DNA of 64,000 bases. It comes from Achromobacter animicus. Its GTDB lineage: Bacteria; Pseudomonadota; Gammaproteobacteria; Burkholderiales; Burkholderiaceae_B. Under the pieces are notes generated by a model. That model was not told where the DNA came from and ran no database searches. It saw only the letters and a list, made by a program, of their open reading frames with translations. Positions 1 through 7,788 of this stretch are shown here, piece by piece; the stretch's first letter is position 1, and each line of letters opens with the position of its first letter. The translations under genes were made by a program, and so were the position numbers. The stretch is taken from assembly GCF_902859585.1 (NCBI RefSeq), contig NZ_CADIJM010000016.1, positions 31,437-95,436 on the forward strand, read 5' to 3'.

Positions 1-65
1 CTCCAGCCGCGGTAGGCCAGCCCGATCAGTAATACCAGCGCGAGCAGGATGCCGAAAAGTCCCAT
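1..65 (-). CDS. Membrane protein, N-terminus only (possibly GntP-type permease)
   Basis: Only the first 21 codons lie in the window; the gene runs off the left edge. The visible residues begin MGLFGILLALVLLIGL and then AYRGW, a hydrophobic first membrane segment followed by a short polar turn. This opening resembles GntP-family gluconate/H+ symporters, but the identity is a guess from 21 residues. The ATG lies 2 nt after the stop of the patatin-like gene, with a GAGG ribosome-binding site inside that gene's last codons, so the two are probably one translation-coupled operon. Confidence 0.5.
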   Translation of the reverse strand, partial: MGLFGILLALVLLIGLAYRGW

Positions 66-67
66 GG

Positions 68-1108
68 TCAGACCTCGCCCAGCAGTTCGTCGATGTCCAG
101 CGATGACCGCTTGCCCAGGTCATCGCCATGTTCGGCCAGGAAGCGGTCGGCTGCCTTCCTGCCCTCGTCGCGCAGCATGCACAGGAATGGCCATTCGGCG
201 TTGAGCTTGGAGGAATAGCCCAGTTCCACCATCAGATCGGACGAGACGCGATGGATGCGCATGTCCGCCCACATCCTGCCCTCGCCATTGCCGGGGTCGG
301 CCACCTGCCGCAGCAGCGCAATCATGCGCAGCTCTTTCAGCAGCGACGCGTTGAACGTGACTTCGTTCAGCCGGTTCATGATCTCGCGGGCGCTGCTGGG
401 CAACCCGGGGCGTTCGACCGGATTGATCTGCACCAGGATCGTGTCGTGCGACTGGCATTCCCGCACCAGCGGCGTGATCGTGGGATTACCGCTGTAGCCG
501 CCGTCCCAATACGGGTCGCCGTCGATCATCACCGCCCGGAACATGGTCGGCAGGCAGGCCGAGGCCAGCAGCACGTCGGCATTCACCTCGGCATTCTTGA
601 ACACCCGACCGCGCCCCGTACGCGCATTGGTCGCCGTGATGAACAGATGGATGGGCGCGCGCGCCAGTTCATCGAAATCGATGACTTCCTGCAGGATGGC
701 GGCCAGCGGATTGGCCGCAGCGCTGAGGTCATAGGGCGAAAACACCCGCGACGCCAGGTCGAAGGCGATGAACATGGGCGAATGATCCAGCGACCAGGAA
801 CCCATCAGGATATCGAGCGGACTGCGGCGAAAAGGGCTGTAGCGCGCGGCGTCGGACACGCGGCGCCAGAAGTCTTCCAGCGCCGCACGGGCGCCGTCGG
901 CGCCCCCCCGTGCATGCCCCAGCACCAGCACCGCGGCATTCATGGCACCGGCAGAGGTGCCCGAGATGCCGTCAATGCCAAGCCAGGATTCTTCGAGCAG
1001 CCGGTCCAGCACGCCCCAGGTGAATGCGCCGTGGGCGCCGCCGCCCTGCAGCGCCAGGTCGATCAACAGGGGATCGCGGTCAGTCGGCGACGCTTTGGAT
1101 CGGGCCAC
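68..1108 (-). CDS. Patatin-like phospholipase family protein
   Basis: This is a predicted serine lipid acyl hydrolase of 346 residues. The oxyanion-hole loop GGGAHG is at residues 22-27. The nucleophile elbow GTSAG places the catalytic serine at residue 52, and the DGG motif places the dyad aspartate near residue 202, so the Ser-Asp dyad of patatins is intact. I chose the GTG at 1108 because AGGAG lies 7 nt upstream of it; an ATG 25 codons further out has no clear ribosome-binding site and adds a low-complexity stretch. No signal peptide or membrane segment is visible, so the protein is probably cytoplasmic. Its stop lies 2 nt from the start of the next leftward gene, a membrane protein, which suggests an operon. 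The natural lipid substrate cannot be told from sequence. Confidence 0.88.
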   Translation of the reverse strand: MARSKASPTDRDPLLIDLALQGGGAHGAFTWGVLDRLLEESWLGIDGISGTSAGAMNAAVLVLGHARGGADGARAALEDFWRRVSDAARYSPFRRSPLDILMGSWSLDHSPMFIAFDLASRVFSPYDLSAAANPLAAILQEVIDFDELARAPIHLFITATNARTGRGRVFKNAEVNADVLLASACLPTMFRAVMIDGDPYWDGGYSGNPTITPLVRECQSHDTILVQINPVERPGLPSSAREIMNRLNEVTFNASLLKELRMIALLRQVADPGNGEGRMWADMRIHRVSSDLMVELGYSSKLNAEWPFLCMLRDEGRKAADRFLAEHGDDLGKRSSLDIDELLGEV

Positions 1109-1415
1109 GGCGGTACTCCTTGCGGGAGGCTGAGGGAGCTTGCGATCAGATAACTGCGATATGAACCATGTTGCGGCGCACATATCGTTCGGCAGTTATA
1201 CGCGATGGCTTTGAAAAGCGAAAGACATCACGGGCGTCCGCGCGCCATCTACGACCAAAGACCGATGCGCCTGCACCGGGCCGCTGCTACTGTCCGCCTC
1301 GAGCAAACCAGCCCCCGGCCTTGAAGGTGCGTGACACACGCGGCTGGATCCGCCCGCGGGGCGCTCAGCCGACGTCGGCGCGGCTTTTTCCGCCGGCATG
1401 CAGCAGGAGATAGCA
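1109..1415. other. Divergent intergenic region, patatin gene / peptide gene
   Basis: This 307-bp gap separates two divergent transcription units and must hold both promoters. I see no gene in it. It contains a 5-bp inverted repeat (GCGTG at 1329-1333, CACGC at 1337-1341), a 12-bp palindrome GCCGACGTCGGC at 1368-1379, and a terminator-like hairpin described separately. I could not pick out convincing -35/-10 hexamers. Confidence 0.5.
1367..1389 (+). promoter_or_regulatory. Possible leader attenuator before the peptide gene
   Basis: AGCCG at 1367-1371 can pair with CGGCT at 1381-1385, followed directly by further T residues, giving a short terminator-like hairpin. It ends about 16 nt before the ribosome-binding site of the double-glycine peptide gene. 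The overlapping palindrome GCCGACGTCGGC (1368-1379) could form an alternative structure that excludes it. This is the layout of an attenuator, but the stem is short and function is inferred. Confidence 0.3.
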
Positions 1416-1625
1416 ATGGAAAAAGTGGAACAGCAGGTTCAGCAAGGCAACGCGGAGTTCCGCATCGAAGCGATGACCGCCGACGAGATCAACCAGGTCA
1501 GCGGCGGAATCGGCCCGAACCGCTCCACGGGCGCTTCGTCCTACAACCCGCACGCCCAGCTCTCCACGAAGCCCAATGTCCAAATGCCCAGCACGGCAGG
1601 GATCAGACAGGTTTTCTTGAGCTGA
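1416..1625 (+). CDS. Double-glycine leader peptide (putative secreted bacteriocin-like peptide)
   Basis: This small gene encodes 69 residues. Residues 20-31 read MTADEINQVSGG, which matches the double-glycine leader consensus cut by C39-peptidase ABC exporters. The leader (1-31) is rich in acidic residues. The predicted mature peptide (32-69, 38 residues) has no Asp, Glu or Cys, two Arg, one Lys and one His, four Pro, and one Tyr in SSYNPH. It is therefore basic and cannot form disulfides. It lacks the GxxxG motifs and long hydrophobic stretch of two-peptide bacteriocins. AGGAG at 1405-1409 sits 6 nt before the chosen ATG; an in-frame ATG at 1398 overlaps that site and is less likely. The adaptor and C39 exporter genes follow on the same strand, making export almost certain. 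Whether the product kills or signals is unknown, and I recognise no named homologue. Confidence 0.75.
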   Translation: MEKVEQQVQQGNAEFRIEAMTADEINQVSGGIGPNRSTGASSYNPHAQLSTKPNVQMPSTAGIRQVFLS

Positions 1626-1641
1626 ACTGACTGACGAGCAT

Positions 1642-1675
1642 TGCGGGGGCCGTCCGAGCCCGGACAGTCCCCGCA
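1642..1675 (+). terminator. Stem-loop between peptide gene and exporter genes
   Basis: TGCGGGG (1642-1648) pairs with CCCCGCA (1669-1675), and inside it GTCCG (1652-1656) pairs with CGGAC (1661-1665) around an AGCC loop. It starts 17 nt after the peptide stop codon. No T-run follows, so it is more likely a partial terminator or an mRNA-stabilising processing hairpin. Either would let the peptide be made in excess over its exporter. Confidence 0.5.
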
Positions 1676-1702
1676 GCGCGAAGCCTCTCACGTTCCCGAT
1701 CC

Positions 1703-2950
1703 GTGCCGCTCTACCGCGACCAAGCGCTCGCCGCGCAACGCATCTCCGGCCTGGGCGACATCGTCCTGATCCGGCCGGTGTCCTTCGCCCTTGCGACGAC
1801 CGTTCTGGCGGGCTTCGTGCTGGCCGTCTGCCTGTTCCTGGCGTTCGGCACCTATACCAAGCGCGCGACCGTCAGCGGCCAACTTGCCCCGGACGCGGGA
1901 CTGCTCAAGCTGTACGTGCCGCAACCGGGCATCGTGCTCGAGCGCCGCGTGCAGGAAGGCCAGCACGTGGCCGCCGGTGAGGTGCTGTATGTCGTATCGG
2001 GCGACCAGCAAAGCGCGTTGGGCGACACGCATCAGGCGATCAGCATGCAGATACGGCAGCGCCACGACAGTTTGCACGAGGCCCGGCAAAAGACGGCCCT
2101 GCTGCAGCAAGGCGAAGTCGGCACCCAGGCCACCGCCATCGCCAGCCTGAAGGCGCAGCTTGCCGCCATGGACCAGCAGATCGCTGGCCAGCGCGAACGC
2201 ATCAAGCTCGCGCAGGATAGCGCCCAGCGCTATCGGCAACTGATGGATAAAGGTTATCTGTCGCCCGAGGAAACCGATCAGAAGCGCGCTGAACTCCTGG
2301 ACCAGCGCAACCTGCTGCAAGCGCTGCTGCGCGACCGCATCGGGCTGGCAACCACCCTTGCGACACACGAACAGTCGCTGGCCGAGCTGACGCTGCGCCA
2401 TCAGAACCAGCTGGCGCAACTGGACCGGGAATTGTCCGCCGTGGCGGTCGAACTGACCCAGAACGAGGCGCGGCGCCAGATCGTCCTGACCGCGCCCCAC
2501 GCGGGCGTGGTCACGGCCGCCACCGCCGATCCCGGCCAGGCGGTCGACAGCCGCCGGCCGCTTGCCACAATTGTTCCGGACGGCGCGAACCTGCTGGCCG
2601 AACTGCTGGCGCCCAGCCGCGCGGTCGGTTTCGTGGCGCCGGGCGACAAGGTGCTGATCCGTCTGGCCGCCTATCCCTATCAGACGTTTGGCCAGCAGAC
2701 CGGCATCGTCCAGGACGTGGCGCGCAGCGCCCTGCCCGAATGGCAGCTCGACGACGCCAAGCGCAACACGCCAGACGACGAGGCCGTCTACCGCATCACG
2801 GTGGCGATCGAGACGCCCGCCTACGGCCCGCAAGGCCAGGAACTGGCGCTGCGGCCCGGCATGCGGCTGGAGGCCGATTTGCTGCAGCAGACGCGCCGGC
2901 TGTACCAGTGGGCGTTCGATCCGGCCATGCGCCTGGCGGAAAAGCTATGA
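1703..2950 (+). CDS. HlyD/CvaA-type periplasmic adaptor of a peptide exporter
   Basis: This 415-residue membrane-fusion protein belongs to the HlyD family that links an inner-membrane ABC exporter to an outer-membrane channel. A single membrane segment lies at about residues 28-52 after a short cytoplasmic tail. A biotinyl-lipoyl half-motif and a long alpha-helical hairpin (about residues 110-250, rich in Gln, Leu and Arg) follow. The second lipoyl half is around TAPHAGVVTAA, then a beta-barrel region. The proposed start is a GTG; no better start lies upstream in frame and no strong ribosome-binding site is visible, so initiation may depend on the upstream peptide message. Its stop overlaps the exporter start as ATGA. 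With the C39 exporter it resembles the CvaA/CvaB and RaxA/RaxB pairs. No outer-membrane channel gene is in the window, so a TolC-like protein encoded elsewhere is presumably used. Confidence 0.9.
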   Translation: MPLYRDQALAAQRISGLGDIVLIRPVSFALATTVLAGFVLAVCLFLAFGTYTKRATVSGQLAPDAGLLKLYVPQPGIVLERRVQEGQHVAAGEVLYVVSGDQQSALGDTHQAISMQIRQRHDSLHEARQKTALLQQGEVGTQATAIASLKAQLAAMDQQIAGQRERIKLAQDSAQRYRQLMDKGYLSPEETDQKRAELLDQRNLLQALLRDRIGLATTLATHEQSLAELTLRHQNQLAQLDRELSAVAVELTQNEARRQIVLTAPHAGVVTAATADPGQAVDSRRPLATIVPDGANLLAELLAPSRAVGFVAPGDKVLIRLAAYPYQTFGQQTGIVQDVARSALPEWQLDDAKRNTPDDEAVYRITVAIETPAYGPQGQELALRPGMRLEADLLQQTRRLYQWAFDPAMRLAEKL

Positions 2951-5094
2951 GCGCGCTGGAGCGCCTGGCGCTCGGATTCAAGCGGCGCGTGCCGGGGCTA
3001 CTGCAGACCGAAGCGGCCGAGTGCGGCCTGGCCTGCGTGGGGATGATTGCGGGCTATCACGGCCACCACCAGAGCCTCGCGGCCCTGCGCGCGCGCTTTC
3101 CGGTGTCGATGAAAGGCGCGACGCTCGCCACGCTGATTCAGGTGGCCGGCCAGCTTGGCCTGGCGGCGCGTCCCGTCAAGGCCGGACTGGGCGCCCTCGG
3201 CCTCCTGAAGCTGCCCTGCATCCTGCACTGGGAGTTCAATCACTTCGTGGTGCTGACAGCCATCAACGCGCGCTCGGCCACCCTGATCGACCCGGCGAGC
3301 GGCGAGCGCACCTGCTCCCTTGCGGCGCTGTCGGCGTCCTACACCGGCGTCGCGCTGGAACTGTGGCCAACGCCGCAGTTCCAGGAGACGCGCGCAAGCG
3401 CACCTGTGCGCCTGCGCGAACTCACCGGGCGCATCCGCGGCCTGGGCGGGGCATGCTCGCAGGTGCTGCTGCTGGCGCTGGCCCTCGAGATCCTGACGGT
3501 CGTGCAACCCTTCTTCCTGCAGTGGATCGTGGACCACGTGCTGAACACGGGCGACCGCGACCTGTTGACCACCTTGGCGCTGGCCTTCGCCCTGCTGATG
3601 GTGATGAAGCAGCTCACCTCGGTGGCGCGCGGCTGGATGCTGATGGTCATGAGCACGACGCTGAACCTGCAATGGCGCACAAACGTCTTCACCCACCTGC
3701 TGCGTCTGCCGGTCGCCTGGTTTGAAAAGCGGCACCTGGGCGATGTGGTGTCGCGCTTTGGGGCCGTCGACGAGATCCAGCGCACCTTGACGACCTCATT
3801 CCTGGAAGCCGTGCTGGACGGGCTGGTGATGCTCATCACGCTGGTGCTCATGTTCCTCTACAGTCCGCCGCTCGCGGGAATCTCGCTGGGCGCCATGGCG
3901 CTTTACGGCATCGTGCGCTGGAGCGGCTATACGCCGCTGCGCAATGCCACCGAGGCGCACATCGTGCACGCGGCCAAGGAGCAAACGCACTTTCTCGAAA
4001 CGGTGCGCGGGGTGAAGGCGATCAAGCTCTTCCAGCATCAGGACGACCGCCGGTCGCGGTGGCTGTCGCTGCTGGTCAACGAGATCAACGCGGATCTTCG
4101 CACGCAGAAGTGGGCGCTGTTCTTTCGCACCTGCAACGGCCTGCTGTTTGGCCTGTCGTCCATCGTCATCCTGTGGCTGGGCGCCAGGCTCGTGCTGGAC
4201 GGTCAGTTCACCGTGGGCGCCCTGCTCGCCTTTATCGTCTACAAGACACTGTTCGACCAGCGCGTGGCGGCGCTTCTGGACAAGCTGGTCGACGTGAAGA
4301 TGCTGAGGCTGCAGGGCGAGCGCCTGGCCGACATCGTGCGCCAGTCACCCGAACCGCCGGAAGACATGCCGCAGGCGGACGACATGCCTGTGCGCCCGCC
4401 AGTGATCGAGGTGCGCAACCTGCGCTTTCGCTACAGCCCGCAGGAACCCTACGTGCTCGACGGCGTCAGCTTCCGGATCGAGCCCGGTGAATCCGTCGCC
4501 ATCACGGGGCCGTCGGGCGGCGGCAAGTCGACGCTCATCAACATCCTGCTCGGCGTCCTGGTGCCGACGGACGGCGACGTGCTGATCGACGGGGTGCCCG
4601 CCCGCGGCGCCGGCGCGGCCTGCCTGCGCCGGATGGCGGGCACCGTGTTGCAGGACGACGCGCTCTTTGCCGGGTCCCTCGCCGAGAACATCAGTTTCTT
4701 CGATCCGCAGTACAGCCCGGAGCGCGCTGCCCAATGTGCGCAGATCGCCGCAATCCACGACGACATCCGCGCCATGCCGATGGGCTACAACACGCTGGTG
4801 GGGGACATGGGCACCGTGCTCTCAGGCGGCCAGAAGCAACGGGTGCTGCTGGCGCGCGCGCTGTACAAGCGGCCAGCCGTCCTGTTCCTGGACGAAGCGA
4901 CCAGCCATCTGGATATCGACCGGGAACGTGCGGTCAACGCGGCCATCGCGCGGCTTGAGATAACACGCGTGATCGTCGCGCATCGGCCAGACACGATCGG
5001 CGCGGCCGAGCGGGAAATCGCGCTGGCGAACGGCAAGGTCGTCCGGGACAGCGGCCGGCGCGCATGCGCCGCAGCAAGGGTCGTCCCGGCCTAG
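2947..5094 (+). CDS. C39-peptidase ABC exporter for a double-glycine peptide
   Basis: This 715-residue protein joins a protease, a membrane domain and an ATPase. The N-terminal C39 peptidase has QTEAAECGLAC with catalytic Cys26, His99 in NHFVVL and Asp115 in LIDPASG, so it should cut after Gly-Gly. The membrane domain spans about residues 155-440. The ATPase follows, with Walker A GPSGGGKST near residue 521, signature LSGGQKQR near 625 and Walker B VLFLDEA near 645. All catalytic elements are intact, unlike the degenerate C39-like domains of HlyB-type exporters. It overlaps the adaptor gene by ATGA and lies 1.3 kb after the double-glycine peptide gene, its likely substrate. Its TAG stop shares a CTAG palindrome with the stop of the convergent response-regulator gene. 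Confidence 0.93.
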   Translation: MSALERLALGFKRRVPGLLQTEAAECGLACVGMIAGYHGHHQSLAALRARFPVSMKGATLATLIQVAGQLGLAARPVKAGLGALGLLKLPCILHWEFNHFVVLTAINARSATLIDPASGERTCSLAALSASYTGVALELWPTPQFQETRASAPVRLRELTGRIRGLGGACSQVLLLALALEILTVVQPFFLQWIVDHVLNTGDRDLLTTLALAFALLMVMKQLTSVARGWMLMVMSTTLNLQWRTNVFTHLLRLPVAWFEKRHLGDVVSRFGAVDEIQRTLTTSFLEAVLDGLVMLITLVLMFLYSPPLAGISLGAMALYGIVRWSGYTPLRNATEAHIVHAAKEQTHFLETVRGVKAIKLFQHQDDRRSRWLSLLVNEINADLRTQKWALFFRTCNGLLFGLSSIVILWLGARLVLDGQFTVGALLAFIVYKTLFDQRVAALLDKLVDVKMLRLQGERLADIVRQSPEPPEDMPQADDMPVRPPVIEVRNLRFRYSPQEPYVLDGVSFRIEPGESVAITGPSGGGKSTLINILLGVLVPTDGDVLIDGVPARGAGAACLRRMAGTVLQDDALFAGSLAENISFFDPQYSPERAAQCAQIAAIHDDIRAMPMGYNTLVGDMGTVLSGGQKQRVLLARALYKRPAVLFLDEATSHLDIDRERAVNAAIARLEITRVIVAHRPDTIGAAEREIALANGKVVRDSGRRACAAARVVPA

Positions 5095-5732
5095 ACCGGC
5101 TTGCCGAACACGCCGCCGCGCCGCGCCACCAGCGTGGCCTGCGTGCGGTTCAGCACCCCAAGCGTGCCCAGGATGGCCGACACGTGCGTCTTGACGGTCT
5201 TTTCCGTCATGTTGAGCTGTTCCGAGATTTCCTTGTTGCGCAGGCCATCGCACATCAACCGCAACACCTCGCTCTGGCGCGGCGTCAGCGCGCGCAGCAG
5301 CGCCGCCTCGTCCTGCGCGGCGCCGGCACTGCCGGTGGCGGACGCAGCGTGCATGACCCGCGCCGGCGCTTCGTCAATCGCCAGCAGCGCGGCCGCCAGT
5401 TCCTGGCAGCTGGCGGACTTGTTCATGAATCCCTGCGCCCCCGCGTCCATGGCGCGGCGCCGGTCCTCGGGATCCTGCGACGCCGACAGCACCAGCACGC
5501 GCAGTTGCGCCCGCCGCTGCCGCAGGCGCTTGAGCAGATCCGCGCCCGCGATGTCGGGCAGATAGAAATCCATGATGACGTTGCGGATGGCGTCGTGCTG
5601 GTCCAGCACCTCCAGCGCCTCCTGCCCGCTGGCCGCCGGGTGGATGGTCACGTCGGGCAGCGCATCGTCAAGCGCCATGACCAGTGCTTCGCGGAACATG
5701 GCATGGTCGTCAATCAATAGCACTGCCGTCAT
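5091..5732 (-). CDS. NarL/LuxR-family response regulator
   Basis: This 213-residue regulator has a receiver domain with acidic pocket Asp8-Asp9, phosphorylation site Asp55 in IMDFYLPD, Ser83 and Lys105. It ends in a LuxR-type helix-turn-helix (LTPRQSEVLRLMCDGLRNKEISEQL region and KTVKTHVS), separated by a linker rich in Ala and Gly. Its ATG overlaps the stop of the upstream hybrid kinase gene as ATGA, so the two are made together and are a likely cognate pair. It is convergent with the peptide exporter, with the two stop codons sharing CTAG and no terminator visible between them. Control of the peptide locus is possible from position, but the sequence gives no direct proof. Confidence 0.9.
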   Translation of the reverse strand: MTAVLLIDDHAMFREALVMALDDALPDVTIHPAASGQEALEVLDQHDAIRNVIMDFYLPDIAGADLLKRLRQRRAQLRVLVLSASQDPEDRRRAMDAGAQGFMNKSASCQELAAALLAIDEAPARVMHAASATGSAGAAQDEAALLRALTPRQSEVLRLMCDGLRNKEISEQLNMTEKTVKTHVSAILGTLGVLNRTQATLVARRGGVFGKPV

Positions 5733-7558
5733 TCGGCGTCTCCGGTCAGGGGGTGAACAGGGGTGGCCTGAAGCAGTCCGGCCACGCGCTCGCGCAGTGC
5801 CTGGACCTGCACGGGCTTGTGCAGCAGCGGCACCCCGCGGGCGGCGGCCTCGGACAGCCGGGCCGGATCCGTGTCGCCGCTGACCATCAAGGCCGGCAGG
5901 TCCGGATCGTTGTATTCCTCGCGCAGCCTTTCAATGACATGGATGCCCGTCTCGTGGTCGCGCAGGCGGTAGTCGCTGATGATGAGCGCGGGGCTTTCGG
6001 CCAACGGCAGCACGCGCTCGAGCAGCGCATTGCCGCTGGTGGCGGCGATGACGCGGCAGCCCCAGCTCTCGAACAGCATGGACAGGCCCGCCAGATTCTG
6101 CGGATCGTCGTCCACCAGCAGAACCAGCGTGCCTTCCAGGCCGCCGCTGGACGCGGTCACCTGCGGCATGCCGGGCTCCGGGTCACGCACAGGCGGCTCC
6201 GACGCTGCACGTTCCGCGATAGGCGCCGTCAGGGCAAAGACGGTGCCGCGCCCCACCTGCGAGCGCAGCGACAGCTCGTGCCCCAGCAGCCGCGCCGTAC
6301 GGCGCACGATGGCAAGCCCCAGTCCCAAGCCTTTGCTGCGATCGCGTTCGGGGTTGCCCAATTGATGGAATTCCCAGAACACGCGTTCCTGCTCCGGCTT
6401 CGGAATGCCCGGGCCGTTGTCCCAGACCTCGATCCGCAGCCGCCCGCCGGCGCGCCGGCATCCGATCAGCACTCGCCCGCCCGCCGTGTGCGTGATGGCG
6501 TTGCTGATCAGGTTGCGCAGAATGCGTTCAAGCAGGATGGGATCCGATCGCACGCTGACCGCGCAGGCCCGCACCCGCACCGTGATGCCCTTCTCGGCCG
6601 CCTGGGGCGCGTATTCCGCCCGCAAGCGCTCAAGCAGCGGCTGCAGGGCAAAGGCCTCGACGCGCGTCTCGATGACGCCGGCATCCAGCCGGGACAGGTT
6701 CAAAAGCGCGTCGAACAGCTGGCCCATCGCCGCCATCGCGCTGGCGATGTTGTCGACCAGATAGCGGCCATGCCGCGACAGGCGCTCGTTCGTGAGCAGC
6801 CCCAGGAACAGGTTGACCGCGTGCACCGGCTGACGCAGGTCGTGACTGGCTGCGGCAAGGAAGCGCGACTTTTCCACGTCGCTGCGTTCTGCGGCCGCCT
6901 TCTCCTGGCGCACCTGTTCCAGCAGCGCCAGGTTTTCATAGCCCAGCCGCAAGGCGTCCAGATGCGTGCGGTTCATGCGGTGGATAAACGCCAGGGTGGC
7001 GACCAGATAGGCCAGCCCGCTGGTGACCAGCGCCAGGTGAATGGCGGACGGCTGCGCCGCCAGCGCGATGAACATGGGCGCGAAGGCGGGGATCTCGAAC
7101 GCGTACATGACCGGCAACATCATGTAGTTCGAGTAGATGGCGCCGGTGCCCAGCCCGAACAGGATGACGATGAAAAAGAGCTGGTATTCCAGCGGAACGA
7201 TGAACGTCCAGTAGGCGAACGGCAAGCCCCACAGGATGCCCGAACACAGGTTGCCCACCAGCATGCGCCGCACCCAGATCCGAGCGGCGGCCGGGTCGGC
7301 ACGGCGCCGGTCGTAGGCCAGCATGGCACCCAGGCGCAATGCGCCGACCACCAGCGTGACGGCAATCCACAGCAGGATCTGCTGACGGGGCAGCACGTCC
7401 AGCAGCGCAAAGACCGAGAAGCAGGCGGTGATCAGTGAGCCAGCCAGCGCGAAGGGAAACATCCGGCGCAGCGCGTCCACCTGCACCTGATGGATGCGGG
7501 CGGCATACACGGAACCTTGCGGCGGAGGAGCGGGAATCGGGCCGATGGCAGGTTGCAC
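5729..7558 (-). CDS. Hybrid sensor histidine kinase with C-terminal receiver domain
   Basis: This 609-residue membrane kinase begins with about six hydrophobic segments (residues 33-195) and no large periplasmic loop, so it probably senses within the membrane. The HisKA box has SHDLRQP with phospho-acceptor His239. The ATPase domain has the N-box near residues 349-356, DNGPGIP near 380 and GLGLGL near 410. A receiver domain occupies about 477-595 with Asp529 in IISDYRL. It lacks an Hpt domain, so phosphotransfer to the coupled response regulator may be direct. The start is a GTG at 7558 without a strong ribosome-binding site; a shorter start near residue 33 would still keep all membrane segments. 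It forms an ATGA-coupled operon with the response regulator downstream. Confidence 0.9.
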   Translation of the reverse strand: MQPAIGPIPAPPPQGSVYAARIHQVQVDALRRMFPFALAGSLITACFSVFALLDVLPRQQILLWIAVTLVVGALRLGAMLAYDRRRADPAAARIWVRRMLVGNLCSGILWGLPFAYWTFIVPLEYQLFFIVILFGLGTGAIYSNYMMLPVMYAFEIPAFAPMFIALAAQPSAIHLALVTSGLAYLVATLAFIHRMNRTHLDALRLGYENLALLEQVRQEKAAAERSDVEKSRFLAAASHDLRQPVHAVNLFLGLLTNERLSRHGRYLVDNIASAMAAMGQLFDALLNLSRLDAGVIETRVEAFALQPLLERLRAEYAPQAAEKGITVRVRACAVSVRSDPILLERILRNLISNAITHTAGGRVLIGCRRAGGRLRIEVWDNGPGIPKPEQERVFWEFHQLGNPERDRSKGLGLGLAIVRRTARLLGHELSLRSQVGRGTVFALTAPIAERAASEPPVRDPEPGMPQVTASSGGLEGTLVLLVDDDPQNLAGLSMLFESWGCRVIAATSGNALLERVLPLAESPALIISDYRLRDHETGIHVIERLREEYNDPDLPALMVSGDTDPARLSEAAARGVPLLHKPVQVQALRERVAGLLQATPVHPLTGDAE

Positions 7559-7643
7559 GGTGATGAGCGCCAGAAAACACGGCGCAACGCGAGAGGCGGG
7601 GCCGCCATCAGGCAGCCGGCGTGGAAGCGTCCCGATTTTAGAC

Positions 7644-7663
7644 GTTACACGCTACATGTAAAC
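7644..7663. promoter_or_regulatory. Imperfect dyad upstream of the sensor kinase gene
   Basis: GTTACA (7644-7649) and TGTAAAC (7657-7663) form an inverted repeat with one base inserted in the right arm, about 90 bp upstream of the kinase start. It lies in the AT-richest part of a 230-bp gap. An operator or promoter role is plausible but unproven. Confidence 0.25.
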
Positions 7664-7788
7664 GGACATTTCACACCACTCGCTGTCTCGTCCGTTTGAG
7701 CCGACGCACCCGCATCGAGACTGCCCCGCTGGCTCAACGCCCGCCCTTTCCGCAGCCAGCTCATGAGCGCGCGCAGCGCTATCGCACT

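Noticed and set aside
1168-1413. Small plus-strand frame upstream of the peptide gene
   Set aside because: Arg/Pro-rich, no ribosome-binding site, and it overlaps the hairpin region. The peptide gene right after it has much better signals.
5684-7438. Plus-strand frame opposite the sensor kinase
   Set aside because: Gln/Arg/His-rich mirror of the kinase coding strand.
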